Made by a program: the position numbers and the translations under genes. From Thermococcus sp. JdF3 (GTDB lineage: Archaea; Methanobacteriota_B; Thermococci; Thermococcales; Thermococcaceae): a stretch of DNA of 64,000 nucleotides. Within the stretch, counting starts at the first letter, position 1, and each line of letters starts with the position of its first letter. This document shows positions 44,386 to 53,965 of this stretch, piece by piece. Location: contig NZ_SNUK01000002.1 in the NCBI RefSeq assembly GCF_012027495.1, forward strand, positions 393,003-457,002. The letters are read 5' to 3'. The notes beneath the pieces were generated by a model. That model saw only the letters and a program-made list of their open reading frames with translations, was not told the DNA's origin and searched no databases.

Positions 44386-45897
44386 GTGAAGGTGAAGGTC
44401 AGGATACTGGATGTGTACAGCGGGAGATACTCGGTTTTTATAAATGAGAAAGAGGCCATGAAGGCCAAGCTTCACCCGGATGATCTCGTAAAGCTTGAGG
44501 CCGGCAAGAAAACGGTTTATGGTAGCGTAGTCATAAGCAGTCTTGTTAAGGAGGGAGAGATCGGAATAAGCAGGGACGTTCTTCAACTTCACAGCTTCTC
44601 TGAGGGTGAGGTGGTCACGGTTATTCCGAGCGGCACGCCCGAGAGCGTCCGCTACATAAAGAAGAAAATGAACGGAGGAAAGCTTCGAAAGGTGGAGATA
44701 GAGACGATAATCAAGGACATCGTTGACAGGAAGCTCCGCGACATTGAGATAAGCTCATTCGTCACCTCGCTTGAGATAAACGGCCTCGATATGGACGAGA
44801 TAGCCGCCCTGACGATAGCCATGGCCGAGACAGGCGATATGCTCGACATAGACAGAAAGCCAATAATGGATGTCCATAGCATTGGAGGCGTCCCCGGCAA
44901 CAAGACCAACATCCTCGTCGTGCCCATCGTTGCCGCCGCCGGCCTCACCATCCCCAAGACCAGCTCAAGGGCAATAACCAGCGCGGCCGGAACGGCGGAC
45001 GTCGTGGAGGTCTTTGCGGACGTCAGCTTCTCCCTCGACGAGATAAAGCGCATCGTGGAGAAGATAGGCGCATGTATGGTTTGGGGCGGTGCCCTCAACC
45101 TCGCCCCGGCCGACGACATAACCATCAAATCGGAGCGCGCTCTCAGCATTGACCCGACCGGTCTGATGCTGGCCAGCATAATGTCAAAGAAGTACGCCAT
45201 GGGCAGCCAGTACGTTCTCATCGACATTCCAACCGGCAAGGGCGTCAAGGTCGAGAGTGTGGACCAGGCCAGGGCCCTGGCGAGGGACTTCATTGAACTG
45301 GGCAAGAGGCTCGGCCAGTACGTCGAGGTGGCTATAACCTACGGCGGACAGCCGATTGGACACACCGTTGGCCCGGCCCTCGAGGCGAGGGAGGCACTCC
45401 AGGCCCTTATGGCGGGCACCGGTCCTGGCAGCCTTATAGAGAAGGCCACCGGGCTCGCCGGAGTCCTCCTGGAGATGGGCGGTGTTGCACCCGCCGGAAT
45501 GGGAAAGAAGATGGCGCGCGAGATACTCGAGAGCGGAAAGGCCTACCAGAAGATGCGCGAGATAATAGAGGAGCAGGGAGGCAACCCGGACATCAAGCCG
45601 GAAGACATCCCGGTTGGCGACAAGACCTACACGTTCACCGCACCGACCAGCGGCTACATCACCGCCATAGACAACAAGGCCATCACGGGAATAGCCAGGG
45701 CCGCAGGGGCACCGGAGGACAAGGGCGCGGGAATCGAGCTGTACGTCAAGGTTGGGGAGAAGGTCAAGGAGGGCGATCCGCTCTTCACCATCCATGCGGA
45801 GAGCGAGGCCAGGCTCGACCAGGCGATAGTCCTTGCAAGGAGAACCGAGCCCATAAGAATAGAGGGGATGGTCCTTCAGAGGATAGGCAATATTTAA
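44386..45897 (+). CDS. deoA: AMP phosphorylase
   Basis: The 503-residue protein is of the thymidine-phosphorylase superfamily with an extra N-terminal domain (about 1-85), the hallmark of archaeal AMP phosphorylase. That enzyme converts AMP and phosphate to ribose-1,5-bisphosphate and adenine and feeds type III RubisCO. Motifs include [15 protein letters not shown] and [22 protein letters not shown] 44386 fits AGGAGG spacing and family length; ATG 44380 is six bases earlier. A box A (AGTTTAAGTA) lies near 44330. Confidence 0.95.
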   Translation: MKVKVRILDVYSGRYSVFINEKEAMKAKLHPDDLVKLEAGKKTVYGSVVISSLVKEGEIGISRDVLQLHSFSEGEVVTVIPSGTPESVRYIKKKMNGGKLRKVEIETIIKDIVDRKLRDIEISSFVTSLEINGLDMDEIAALTIAMAETGDMLDIDRKPIMDVHSIGGVPGNKTNILVVPIVAAAGLTIPKTSSRAITSAAGTADVVEVFADVSFSLDEIKRIVEKIGACMVWGGALNLAPADDITIKSERALSIDPTGLMLASIMSKKYAMGSQYVLIDIPTGKGVKVESVDQARALARDFIELGKRLGQYVEVAITYGGQPIGHTVGPALEAREALQALMAGTGPGSLIEKATGLAGVLLEMGGVAPAGMGKKMAREILESGKAYQKMREIIEEQGGNPDIKPEDIPVGDKTYTFTAPTSGYITAIDNKAITGIARAAGAPEDKGAGIELYVKVGEKVKEGDPLFTIHAESEARLDQAIVLARRTEPIRIEGMVLQRIGNI

Positions 45898-45910
45898 TCC
45901 CTTTTTCTCT

Positions 45911-46918
45911 TTACTTCAGTACTTGAACGTCGATCGCGATGTTGAACTGCCGCGGCGCGTAGGGGCGAACCTTTCTCCGCTCGAGAATTTCAACGGTGAA
46001 GCCGAGCTCTCTCGCCACCGCCTTAATCTTCGCCTCGTGCTCGGAGTATAGGTCTTCTTCCGGGCCGAAGCCGTAGTAGTGGACAACTCCACCGTCCCTA
46101 ACGCTCAGCATGGCCTCCCTCAGGAAGCGGTCGGCGAACTTGGGGAGATTCATTATCACCCGGTCGGCCTCAAATTTGCCGGCCACCTTCCTCACGTCTC
46201 CAAGGATCGGCACGACGTTGTCGGCCTTGTTCAGCCTGATGTTCTCCTCAAGGTAGCGAATCGCCCATGGGTTGATGTCGCAGGCGAAGACGAGCTTTGC
46301 TTTCTTAGCCAGAAGTACCGCGTACGGCCCGACGCCGGCGAACATGTCGAAGACGACCTCCCCAGGGTGCATCTTCTCGAAAATCCTCATCCGCTCCGTG
46401 GCCAGGCGGGGGGAGAAGTAAACTTTGGTAACGTCGAGCTTTAACCTTATCCCGTTCTCGCGGTGGAGAGTTTCCGTTCTCCTCTCGCCAGCGAGGTAAA
46501 TAAGCTCCCTCACACGGTATTCTCCAGAAATCTTGCTCCCCTTGGCGAAGACGGCCTTTATGTGGCGGTGAACCTTGAGAATCGCCTCGCCGATTGCGTT
46601 TCCATAGGGCATCAGCTCCTCCGGAAGCTCGATTATCGCAACCTCGCCGATTATGTCGAAGGAGCTCGGAAGGAGCCCTCTAACCTCGTCCGGAACCTCA
46701 ACGACCTCGCGGTAGCTGTGGGGTCTTCTCTCGAGCCTCTCGAAGTCGGCTTCGACGAGCTTGAAGCCCTCTACGGGCCCCGTGACCGGGAAGAGTATAA
46801 ACTCACCCTCCCGTTTGACGGCGTATCCTTTCGCCAGGACGCCGAGGTCGATTAGTTTCCTGCGGGTTTTTTCCGCCTCCTGTTTGGGAACTTTGACGGC
46901 GAGCATCGGGTTCACCAT
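45911..46918 (-). CDS. trm5: tRNA (guanine37-N1)-methyltransferase Trm5
   Basis: The 335-residue class I SAM methyltransferase makes m1G37. It has an N-terminal D1-like domain, the central [18 protein letters not shown], the SAM loop [15 protein letters not shown], and the [11 protein letters not shown] (NLP) motif. It probably belongs to a Trm5a/b branch; the sequence alone does not separate wyosine-pathway activity. The ATG is about 25 bp from a box A-like AAGTTTACAT, so it may be leaderless. It lies downstream of tRNA-Glu. Confidence 0.93.
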   Translation of the reverse strand: MVNPMLAVKVPKQEAEKTRRKLIDLGVLAKGYAVKREGEFILFPVTGPVEGFKLVEADFERLERRPHSYREVVEVPDEVRGLLPSSFDIIGEVAIIELPEELMPYGNAIGEAILKVHRHIKAVFAKGSKISGEYRVRELIYLAGERRTETLHRENGIRLKLDVTKVYFSPRLATERMRIFEKMHPGEVVFDMFAGVGPYAVLLAKKAKLVFACDINPWAIRYLEENIRLNKADNVVPILGDVRKVAGKFEADRVIMNLPKFADRFLREAMLSVRDGGVVHYYGFGPEEDLYSEHEAKIKAVARELGFTVEILERRKVRPYAPRQFNIAIDVQVLK

Positions 46919-46988
46919 GCGGATTTTATTATGGACACAATGTAAACTTCAAAAACCTTCCGTCACTAACCGTAGAGATGACCGAATG

Positions 46989-47101
46989 AAAAGTTTGTGG
47001 CTCTCCTTAAAAACGGTGGGTAAACTGTGTTTTTATGACCTCTCAGGTTATAGAACAGAGCCACAAACTTTTGATGAAACTTTTGCCATGCAAAAAGTTT
47101 C
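46989..47101. repeat. nested inverted-repeat element between trm5 and tRNA-Glu
   Basis: A perfect 16-bp inverted repeat (AAAAGTTTGTGGCTCT at 46989-47004, complement at 47057-47072) encloses a second inverted repeat (TAAAAAC 47008-47014 / GTTTTTA 47029-47035). A third lies next to it (GAAACTTTT 47076-47084 / AAAAGTTTC 47093-47101). This ends four bases from the tRNA-Glu 3' end. It contains no gene and is unlike other gaps in the window. Confidence 0.7.
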
Positions 47102-47104
47102 TTA

Positions 47105-47182
47105 TGGTGCCCCGGCCGGGATTTGAACCCGGGGCGCGGGCTCGAAAGGCCCGCATGTTTGACCGGGCTACACCACCGGGGC
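47105..47182 (-). tRNA. tRNA-Glu (TTC)
   Basis: The minus strand folds as a cloverleaf: acceptor GCCCCGG/CCGGGGC, anticodon stem CGGGC/GCCCG with loop CTTTCGA (anticodon TTC), T arm with TTCAAAT, and encoded ACCA. There is no intron. A box A (TTTTTAAAC, about 47205-47213) stands 25 bp upstream of the 5' end. It is flanked by two tRNA methyltransferase genes. Confidence 0.95.
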
Positions 47183-47272
47183 TCGATATTAGGGAAGGGC
47201 GAGCGTTTAAAAATCTTTCGTCTGGGGAAAACCGCAGGCAAACTTTTTAAACCTCCGCCCGACCCTCAACCG

Positions 47273-48391
47273 ATGGCCATGAAGACGCTCGCCAATGTTT
47301 TCAGGGAAGCATTGAAAGAGAAGGGGATCGAGAGCTTCGGAGTGCTCTCAAAGAGGTTCAGGAAGTCAAAGAGCAAGCTCCAGGATGTGGCAGTGGAGAT
47401 AATCACCGGAAAGGGAGCAATATTCCGTGTCCCGGAGAAAACCGCAGTGGCCTGGGACCTGAACGGCAACCGTGTCGAGGGCTCGCATTACGCCTACGCC
47501 CCGCTGTGCATGATGGAGAAGTTCGAGCCGGTTCTGATGCCCGAAGAGCTCCGCTCAAAGCTCCCCGGGTGGCCTTACTTCATAATCGACCTCTATCACT
47601 GGAACAAACACACGCAGAAGGAGAAGGGCAAGGTATGCCTGCAGGTGAGCCAGAGCTACGGCCTGCTGAGGGACTACTTCACGGGGAGGGAGCTCGCCGT
47701 AACGTGGGCGAACGATGAGTTCGGAAGAATGTTTAAGGGCCCCATCGATAGAATAACACCTTACGCCGGGCCGACGGCGGAGTTTTTGAGGGAGAACGAC
47801 ATCGACGAGGTGGTCCTCCTCGACCCCTGGGCGGAGGAGGTTTTGAGCGAGAAGGATTTCGATGTCGGGGCCTTTATAATCGGCGGCATCGTCGACACCG
47901 GCGGGAACAAAAAGAAAACCACCCCCAAAATCGGCGAGGAGCTTGAGAAGGCCGGGATAAAAGTCCGCAGGAGGAAGATAGTCCTAAGGGGCGACGTCAT
48001 AGGCGTCCCCGACAGAATAAACCGCATCCTCGGCATAATCCTCAAGATGATGGTGGAGGGGAAGTCTATGGACGAGGCAGTTTATGAGTTCCAGGAGCCC
48101 CTCCATGCCCGCTGGCGCCTGAGGAAGGAGCTCCCCAAGCGTGCGATTAGATACAGGGTGAACGGTAAGACCTACCGGGTGGTCGAGAAGGAGCTGTTTG
48201 ATGAGTACTCCAGATGGCTCAAAATCCGCTGGGAGGACTTCGTGAAGGTACTGAGGGAGCTCGACCTGATAGCGCTCGAGCGGAAGAGGATACACCGCCT
48301 AAACAAGCTTTCAAGCCCGAGGATAATAAACGGAAAGCTCTATCGCGTGATCCTGCTCAAAAAAGCGGCGATGCTGTGCTACAACTGTTGA
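47273..48391 (+). CDS. trm10: tRNA m1G9/m1A9 methyltransferase Trm10 (SPOUT)
   Basis: The 372-residue protein has an N-terminal RNA-binding region and a SPOUT core typical of archaeal Trm10: VLLDPWAEEVL, AFIIGGIVDTGGNKKKTTPK, RRRKIVLRGDVIGVPDRIN. The C-terminal part is basic. The ATG at 47273 (or 47279) lies 25 bp from the box A ACTTTTTAAACC (47242-47253), so it is probably leaderless; the open frame before it runs through tRNA-Glu and was rejected. Base specificity (A9, G9 or both) cannot be told from sequence. Confidence 0.85.
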   Translation: MAMKTLANVFREALKEKGIESFGVLSKRFRKSKSKLQDVAVEIITGKGAIFRVPEKTAVAWDLNGNRVEGSHYAYAPLCMMEKFEPVLMPEELRSKLPGWPYFIIDLYHWNKHTQKEKGKVCLQVSQSYGLLRDYFTGRELAVTWANDEFGRMFKGPIDRITPYAGPTAEFLRENDIDEVVLLDPWAEEVLSEKDFDVGAFIIGGIVDTGGNKKKTTPKIGEELEKAGIKVRRRKIVLRGDVIGVPDRINRILGIILKMMVEGKSMDEAVYEFQEPLHARWRLRKELPKRAIRYRVNGKTYRVVEKELFDEYSRWLKIRWEDFVKVLRELDLIALERKRIHRLNKLSSPRIINGKLYRVILLKKAAMLCYNC

Positions 48392-48419
48392 AAATGTTTA
48401 AACAGGATCAAAAGTGTTA

Positions 48420-48998
48420 TCATCCATCCTCTTTTTTGATCTCATCTATTAATTCCTTCAACGCCTTTTGGCGTTCGATCTTTGAGTAGAAGTCATATTC
48501 AGCCTTCAGGAACTCATAATGTTCACGCTCATCCTCCGCTAGACTTTCCATAAGCTTCTTGTGCTCCGGGTTTTCGAGAAGTTCCGCGAGCATTTTGTAT
48601 ACCATCTCAGAAAGCTGCTCCGCGTCCATGCCAATTTGGAGGACCTTCAGGTAATCCCCGACAGTCCCGAGACGATAATCCCTCTCCCAGAATACTCGAG
48701 CCCAGCTCTTCAGGCGGACATCAGGAACTCCCTCACCGGGGAAGAGTGTCCGGAACAGTCTCGAAACCTCTAAGTCATGGCTCCGCTCCATTTCAAAGAA
48801 CTTTTTAAATCTCTCTTTTGGATACCCATCCGGCAGTTTCTCGTAGAGGAACTTGTAGAGTCCAGTGGAATCAACTTCTCCTCTGATCATGTATGCGAGT
48901 ATCTCCTTAAGGGGTCTCTCTGCAAGTTCTCTGACGGCCTCTCTGACTTCCTCTCGAACGCTGGCCTTTTCCATGAACAGCTCAAGCGCCCGGCTCAT
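48420..48998 (-). CDS. ferritin-like (rubrerythrin-type) diiron protein, second copy
   Basis: The 192-residue all-helical protein resembles the product of 21980-22522. Candidate ligands lie in IRGEVDSTGLYKFLYEKL, FFEMERSHDLEVSRLF, MDAEQLSEMVYKML and DEREHYEFLKAEY. GGTGAG precedes ATG 48998. Codon use is more AT-rich than in neighbouring genes. Function is inferred from fold only (peroxide or iron handling). Confidence 0.68.
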   Translation of the reverse strand: MSRALELFMEKASVREEVREAVRELAERPLKEILAYMIRGEVDSTGLYKFLYEKLPDGYPKERFKKFFEMERSHDLEVSRLFRTLFPGEGVPDVRLKSWARVFWERDYRLGTVGDYLKVLQIGMDAEQLSEMVYKMLAELLENPEHKKLMESLAEDEREHYEFLKAEYDFYSKIERQKALKELIDEIKKEDG

Positions 48999-49084
48999 GT
49001 CCCTCACCGTTGTAAATACAAGAAACCATGATATAAAAAGGTAGCCCAGATACCGGGGATGGAACCAAAAGAGAAATTAAAAAT

Positions 49085-51757
49085 TTAAAAGAACACCACA
49101 ACAGCGTCCCCAACGACGGCAGTCTCTACCTCTTCGCCCTCGCTGAAGACAGCCTTCCTGAGCACTATGTCGTCCTTGCCCAGCTCGACCTTCTGCCCCT
49201 CCACCTCAAACTCGACCTTTCCTGCCTCTTTGAGTGCCCTGGCGACTTCTCTGGCGTTCTCCCTGAGGTAGGCGGTTATCTTCGGCACGAGCTTGCCATA
49301 TTTGGGTCCGACGGTCCTGAAGTTGGGCTTTATCTCGGTGATGCGCTCCTCCAGCTCTGGCTCGCCCTTAATTATCTCCAGCCTCTCGATGTTCATCGTT
49401 CCCGCGATGTCCCTCTCGATGGTCTTGAGTGCCTCATAACTGTCGGTGGCGTAGATGGCCACGTGCTTGAGCTTGGCGTTCAAAGCCAGGCCGTGGCCGT
49501 TCTTGTAGCGTCTCATGGCACCGACTATCTCTCTGGCCAGCTCTCCGAGCTTCTCAGCCTCCTCGCTTATCCTGCCCTCATCGTACTTCGGCCACTCGAG
49601 GAGGTGCACGCTCTTGGCACCGATGTGGCCCTTGAACATCTCCTGGTAGAGCTCCTCGGTTATGTGCGGGGCTAACGGAGCGAGGAGGAGCATCACGTTG
49701 TAGAGCAGCTCGTAGAGTGCCGCTTTCGCCTTGAGCTTGCTCTCCTCATCGTCGCCGTAGAGGCGGTGCTTGATCATCTCGATGTAGTCGTCAGCGACCT
49801 CATGCCAGACGAAGGTCATGAGCTCCCTCGTGAGCAGGTTGAAGCGGTAGCGCTCCATCTCCTCGGTGGCGAACTTGATGACGCGGTGCAGCCTGGAGAG
49901 TATCCACCTGTCGATCGGCTCAAGCTCCTCCGGAGCGCTGGCTGGGTCGAAATCGCTCAGGTGCCTCTCGGCGAAGCGGTAGATGTTCCAGACCTTCTGG
50001 AGGAAGCGGTAGTTGTAGTCGACGGTCTCCCACTTGAAGGGGTGGTCCTCTCCGGGCGGAGCGAGGGCGGTCCAGAGGCGGAGCGCGTCAGCGCCGTACT
50101 TAGGTATGACCTCGTCAGGTGCGACGACGTTGCCGTAGCTCTTGCTCATCTTCCTGCCGTCCGGGCCGGCCACCATTCCGTTGATGAGGACGTCGTCCCA
50201 GGGTCTCTTTCCCGTGAGAACGTGGGTTCTGAATATCGTGTAGAAGGCCCACGTCCTTATGATGTCCGTTCCCTGCGGCCTGAGTGCGGTCGGGAAGTTG
50301 TGCTCGAACCAGCGCTTTGCCTCCTCATCGCCCTTGATTGCATCGTGCCACCTGCTTATGATGAGCGGGGTTATGCTGGAATCGACCCAGCAGTCGAGGA
50401 CGTCCATGACCGGCTCAAGCTCGGCACCGCAGACCGGGCACTTCTCCACGGGCGGCCTGTCGAAGCGCGGGTCAACCGGAAGGTCTTCCTCCCTCGCCGG
50501 AACCACGTGGCCGTTCTTGCAGACCCAGAACGGGAGTGTCGTTCCAAACACACGCTGCCTGCTTATGACCCAGTCCCAGTCCATCGAGTCGGCCCAGTCC
50601 TTCAGGCGGAGGAACATGTCGCTCGGATACCAGTTAATCTCCTCCGCCACCTTGACTATCTCTTCGGTGAAGTCCCTGACCTTGATGAACCACTGGGTCT
50701 TGGGGAGCAGTTCAATCGGGGCCATACAGCTGCTCCTCTCGGTGTGCCTCAGCACGCGGTGCCGTATCTTGTCTTTCTTGTAAAGCAGGCCCATCTCCTC
50801 GAGGTCTTCAGCGATCTTCTCGCGCACCTCTTCCGCCTTAAGGCCGGCGTAGGGGCCGGCGTTTTCGTTCATGGTGCCGTCCTCGTTGATGGCGATGATA
50901 ACCGGCAGGTTGTAGCGCTTCTGCCAGACGACGTCCTGCTCGTCGCCGTAGGTACAGTTGTAAACGGCACCGGTTCCAAAGCTCGGGTCAACGTCCTCGT
51001 CGGCTATAACCGGCACTTCCCTCTCGAATATCGGGAGCTTCACCTTCTTGCCGACGACGTCTCTATACCTCTCGTCCTCCGGGTGGACGAAAACAGCCAC
51101 ACAGGCCGGCATCAGCTCGGGCCTCGTGGTTGCTATCGGCACGTGACCGGAGCCGTCAGCGAGCGGGAGCTTGATGTAGTAGAGGAAGCCGTCCTCCTCC
51201 ACGTAGCCAACCTCAGCCTTGGCCAGACTCGTCCTGCATCTCGGGCACCAGTAGACGGGGTGCTTGTCGCGGTAGAGCATTCCCTTCTTGTAGAACTCAA
51301 GGAGGGACTTCTGCACGGCCGCTTTATACCAGTCGTCCATCGTGTGGTACTCAAGGTCCCAGTCGGCGGAGTAGCCAATCCTTATGAACTGATTGCGCAT
51401 CGCCTCGATAGCCTGCCATGTCCACTCGACGCACTTCTGGAGGAACTTCTCAGGCTGGTCCTTGCTTATTCCGAACTCCTTCTCCACCTTGAGCTCCGTC
51501 GGAAGCCCGTGGTTGTCGAAGCCCTGGGGGAAGAGCACGTTGTAGCCGGTCATTCTCTTGTAGCGCGCTATGATGTCAATCCAGGTGTGGCTGAGAACGT
51601 GGCCGAGGTGGAGCGTTCCGCTCGTGAAGGGGGGAGGCGTGTCTATCGCGTAGCTCGGCCTCTTCTCGTCCAGCTCGTACTTGTAGATTTTCTCATCCAG
51701 CCAGAACTTCTGCCATTTCGGCTCAATCTCGTTCGGGTCGTAGGTCTTAGGAAGCAT
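49085..51757 (-). CDS. valS: valyl-tRNA synthetase
   Basis: The 890-residue class I synthetase has the HIGH-type motif HLGHVLSHTWIDI, an editing domain (IATTRPELMPACVAVFVHPED), zinc-binding pairs (YWCPRCRTS, KCPVCGAE) and KMSKSYGNVV. The anticodon-binding region follows. ATG 51757 sits behind GGGTGAT, with a box A (GATTTTTAAG) near 51812-51821. The long antisense open frame opposite this gene is a composition effect. Confidence 0.97.
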   Translation of the reverse strand: MLPKTYDPNEIEPKWQKFWLDEKIYKYELDEKRPSYAIDTPPPFTSGTLHLGHVLSHTWIDIIARYKRMTGYNVLFPQGFDNHGLPTELKVEKEFGISKDQPEKFLQKCVEWTWQAIEAMRNQFIRIGYSADWDLEYHTMDDWYKAAVQKSLLEFYKKGMLYRDKHPVYWCPRCRTSLAKAEVGYVEEDGFLYYIKLPLADGSGHVPIATTRPELMPACVAVFVHPEDERYRDVVGKKVKLPIFEREVPVIADEDVDPSFGTGAVYNCTYGDEQDVVWQKRYNLPVIIAINEDGTMNENAGPYAGLKAEEVREKIAEDLEEMGLLYKKDKIRHRVLRHTERSSCMAPIELLPKTQWFIKVRDFTEEIVKVAEEINWYPSDMFLRLKDWADSMDWDWVISRQRVFGTTLPFWVCKNGHVVPAREEDLPVDPRFDRPPVEKCPVCGAELEPVMDVLDCWVDSSITPLIISRWHDAIKGDEEAKRWFEHNFPTALRPQGTDIIRTWAFYTIFRTHVLTGKRPWDDVLINGMVAGPDGRKMSKSYGNVVAPDEVIPKYGADALRLWTALAPPGEDHPFKWETVDYNYRFLQKVWNIYRFAERHLSDFDPASAPEELEPIDRWILSRLHRVIKFATEEMERYRFNLLTRELMTFVWHEVADDYIEMIKHRLYGDDEESKLKAKAALYELLYNVMLLLAPLAPHITEELYQEMFKGHIGAKSVHLLEWPKYDEGRISEEAEKLGELAREIVGAMRRYKNGHGLALNAKLKHVAIYATDSYEALKTIERDIAGTMNIERLEIIKGEPELEERITEIKPNFRTVGPKYGKLVPKITAYLRENAREVARALKEAGKVEFEVEGQKVELGKDDIVLRKAVFSEGEEVETAVVGDAVVVFF

Positions 51758-51899
51758 GGGTATCACCCTTTTGGATTTTTGAAGATGGGTTACCCTCAGA
51801 AGGGCGGCTTAAAAATCTTAGCAACGCCGGTGGTGCCGGAGTAGAGGCTAACCAAGAAGCGCGGAAGGCTTTACTAAAGGTCGAAATCGGCGTTACGGT

Positions 51900-51958
51900 G
51901 GACGATAGGCACCACCGGGGTATAGAAATGAGCCCGAGGTTTAAAAAGTTTGGGGTTA
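51900..51958. repeat. imperfect direct repeat, copy B (promoter-like, downstream of MFS gene)
   Basis: This 59-bp segment matches the MFS promoter/leader at 53133-53190. ACGATAGGCA-CACC is shared at one end and GTTTAAAAAGTTTGGGGTTA is identical at the other. On the minus strand it reads as a box A followed by a ribosome-site-like GGTGGTGCCTATCGTC, but no start codon or gene follows it. The remaining 142 bases up to valS hold the valS promoter. Confidence 0.7.
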
Positions 51959-51974
51959 AAAAATGAAAGAACCC

Positions 51975-53132
51975 TCATTCTTGATCGAATTCCGAGAGCA
52001 ACAGCAGTGGAATGGCAGATGCGAGGGCAAGGATTCCGGCTGTTTCATACGCTGTTTCCAGGCCAAAGGAAGAGGCCAGTGCTCCAACGAAGATGTTTGC
52101 GGCGGCCATGAAGCCACTCGCCATCGTGCTCATCGCGGAGTTAACGGTCGAACGGGCTTCGGATGGGATGAATCTGTTCCTGACAACGGCCATCACAGGA
52201 AATCTGGCTCCCAGCGTGATTTCAATGACAAAAAGCAGCAGAATACTGGGTGCAAGGCCCTCCACAAGGCCGAGGAGGAGTATCTCAAGTCCCCACAGTG
52301 CCGTTAATGCGGCGAGTGCCCTTGGTGTGGGACTGATTTTCTTTGCAATCAGCGCTCCCCCGGAGGTGGACAGCACCATCAGTGCAAAGAGCAGACCCAT
52401 GTACATCTCTGGAAGTCCCCTGCCCGAAAGCAGTATCATCCAGAAAGTGAAAAACGCCCTGGCGGAGAAGCTGAGGAGGAATGAAGCAGCCAGGAGGAAG
52501 TGAACTGCCCGGTTGTGCCTGAGCTCGTGCAGACCCTCCTTGAGCACCTCAACGTAGCTCTTTTTCAGTGTCCCGTAGTTGTCCGGCAGCAGGAGGTACG
52601 CCGTGAGGGCCGATGCGATCGAGAGCAGTCCCGCGGCCAACACGGGCAGATTCGGTGCGAGTGACGCCAGATAACCCGCGGAAAGACCACCAGCAAATCG
52701 AACCGGCCCTGAGAGCGCCTTGACCCTGCTGAGGACGTCTTTGACCCTGTTGCCGTCGCCAAGGGAATCGTACAGCCAGGGTATCATCGTCCCGCTGACC
52801 AGCGCCGCCCCGAATCCGGTCATTGCCGAACCCAGGAGAACCATAGGAAGGCCGCTGGAGAGCGCTATCATCAGGAGTCCGGTGCCGAAGAAAGCACTCC
52901 CCGCTGCGTACGTTTTCACCCTGCCGTACCTATCCGCAAAACCGCCCGTTGGAAAGTCCGTTAGGAGCTGGACGATCTCAGAAACGCCCTGAACCAGGCC
53001 AATCTCCGAAAAACTGAGGCCCACCGTTTTAAGCCACAGGCTCAGGTAAGGGCCCAGTACCGCCGAGCCCAGCGAACTCAGCAGTGCCGCCGCTGTGTAG
53101 CGCCATTCCAGACCGCGCTTTCCTCCTTCCAT
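51975..53132 (-). CDS. major facilitator superfamily transporter
   Basis: The 385-residue protein has 12 predicted helices. The loop between helices 2 and 3 carries the MFS signature PTGGFADRYGRVKTYA. The N-terminus WRYTAAALLSSLGSAVLGPYL is typical of multidrug-type permeases. The substrate is not predictable. GGGGTGAT lies before the ATG, though with long spacing. The gene is bracketed by two copies of a 58-bp sequence that contains its own promoter, suggesting it arrived or was duplicated as a unit. Confidence 0.87.
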   Translation of the reverse strand: MEGGKRGLEWRYTAAALLSSLGSAVLGPYLSLWLKTVGLSFSEIGLVQGVSEIVQLLTDFPTGGFADRYGRVKTYAAGSAFFGTGLLMIALSSGLPMVLLGSAMTGFGAALVSGTMIPWLYDSLGDGNRVKDVLSRVKALSGPVRFAGGLSAGYLASLAPNLPVLAAGLLSIASALTAYLLLPDNYGTLKKSYVEVLKEGLHELRHNRAVHFLLAASFLLSFSARAFFTFWMILLSGRGLPEMYMGLLFALMVLSTSGGALIAKKISPTPRALAALTALWGLEILLLGLVEGLAPSILLLFVIEITLGARFPVMAVVRNRFIPSEARSTVNSAMSTMASGFMAAANIFVGALASSFGLETAYETAGILALASAIPLLLLSEFDQE

Positions 53133-53190
53133 GAACGATAGGCATCACCCCTGCACAGAAGTGGATGGGGGTTTAAAAAGTTTGGGGTTA
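53133..53190. repeat. imperfect direct repeat, copy A (promoter and leader of the MFS gene)
   Basis: Read on the minus strand, this copy carries the box A (ACTTTTTAAACC) and the ribosome site GGGGTGATG of the MFS gene. Copy B lies at 51900-51958 in the same orientation. It also covers the stop codon of the upstream methyltransferase. Confidence 0.7.
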
Positions 53191-53934
53191 CTTCACCGCC
53201 ACCAGCCAGTACCTCCGGTCGTTTGGCCTAAGCTCGTGGAGGTCTCCGTAGATTTTGACCTTCCTGAAGTGCCCCCCAGCCAAAAGCCTCAGCTCCCTCG
53301 GTGTGTAGATGTTCAGTTCATCGTCCACCATGAAGGCCCTAACGCTCCCGTCGGGCTTTATTATCTGCACGAGCCTCTTGAAGCGGAGCTTCTGGAAGGC
53401 TGGCTCGACCTCGCGCCAGTCGGTTATGATTAACCGCTCATCGCCCTTCCGCTCGTCCCATACTATCGGGCCGTCCCTTCCGCCGTAGTACCAGCACGGG
53501 AAGTCGGCGATGAAAACGCCCCCCGGTTTCAGCGCCCGTCTTACAGAATTAAATAATTGTTGAATTGCAGAATCGTCGAAATACATAATGCTGGAGAAAA
53601 ACATCGTCACGGCGTCGAACTCTTCCTCAAGATCAATCTCAAGCGCGTTTCCCTGAATGAACTCGACGCTAAGCCCTTCCCTTTCGGCTTTTCTTCTCGC
53701 AACGGTAAGCATCTCCTCATGGAGGTCGAGGCCGACCACCTCGTAACCGCGCCCCGCCAGTTCGAGCGTTGGGATTCCGGTTCCGCAGGCAAGGTCGAGA
53801 ACCCGCGTTACTTCTCGTTCGGCTTCGTTCCGGAAGAGCTCCTCCACGAAGTCTATCTCCTTCCCAACGCGCTCGGCCCTTCTCCGGTAGATCGCGTCGT
53901 AGTACTCGGCAAGGACCGTGTAGAGCTCGTGCAT
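53188..53934 (-). CDS. SAM-dependent methyltransferase
   Basis: The 248-residue class I methyltransferase has the SAM loop VLDLACGTGIPTLELAGRG, then VVGLDLHEEML and a later GGVFIADFPCWYYGG. The substrate is unknown. It is a single gene between the CobD-like gene and the MFS gene; an ATG at 53934 lies behind GGTGATGAC. Confidence 0.88.
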   Translation of the reverse strand: MHELYTVLAEYYDAIYRRRAERVGKEIDFVEELFRNEAEREVTRVLDLACGTGIPTLELAGRGYEVVGLDLHEEMLTVARRKAEREGLSVEFIQGNALEIDLEEEFDAVTMFFSSIMYFDDSAIQQLFNSVRRALKPGGVFIADFPCWYYGGRDGPIVWDERKGDERLIITDWREVEPAFQKLRFKRLVQIIKPDGSVRAFMVDDELNIYTPRELRLLAGGHFRKVKIYGDLHELRPNDRRYWLVAVK

Positions 53935-53965
53935 GTCATCACCAAAAATGAATACCCCTTCAGAT

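Noticed and set aside
47123..47272. N-terminal extension of trm10
   Set aside because: The extra codons come from the tRNA-Glu gene and its promoter; a box A stands 25 bp before ATG 47273.
49766..51844. 692-codon open frame opposite valS
   Set aside because: It is antisense to a certain gene, has a low-complexity Val/Leu/Arg/Glu composition, no promoter and no family resemblance; it is a GC-composition artefact.
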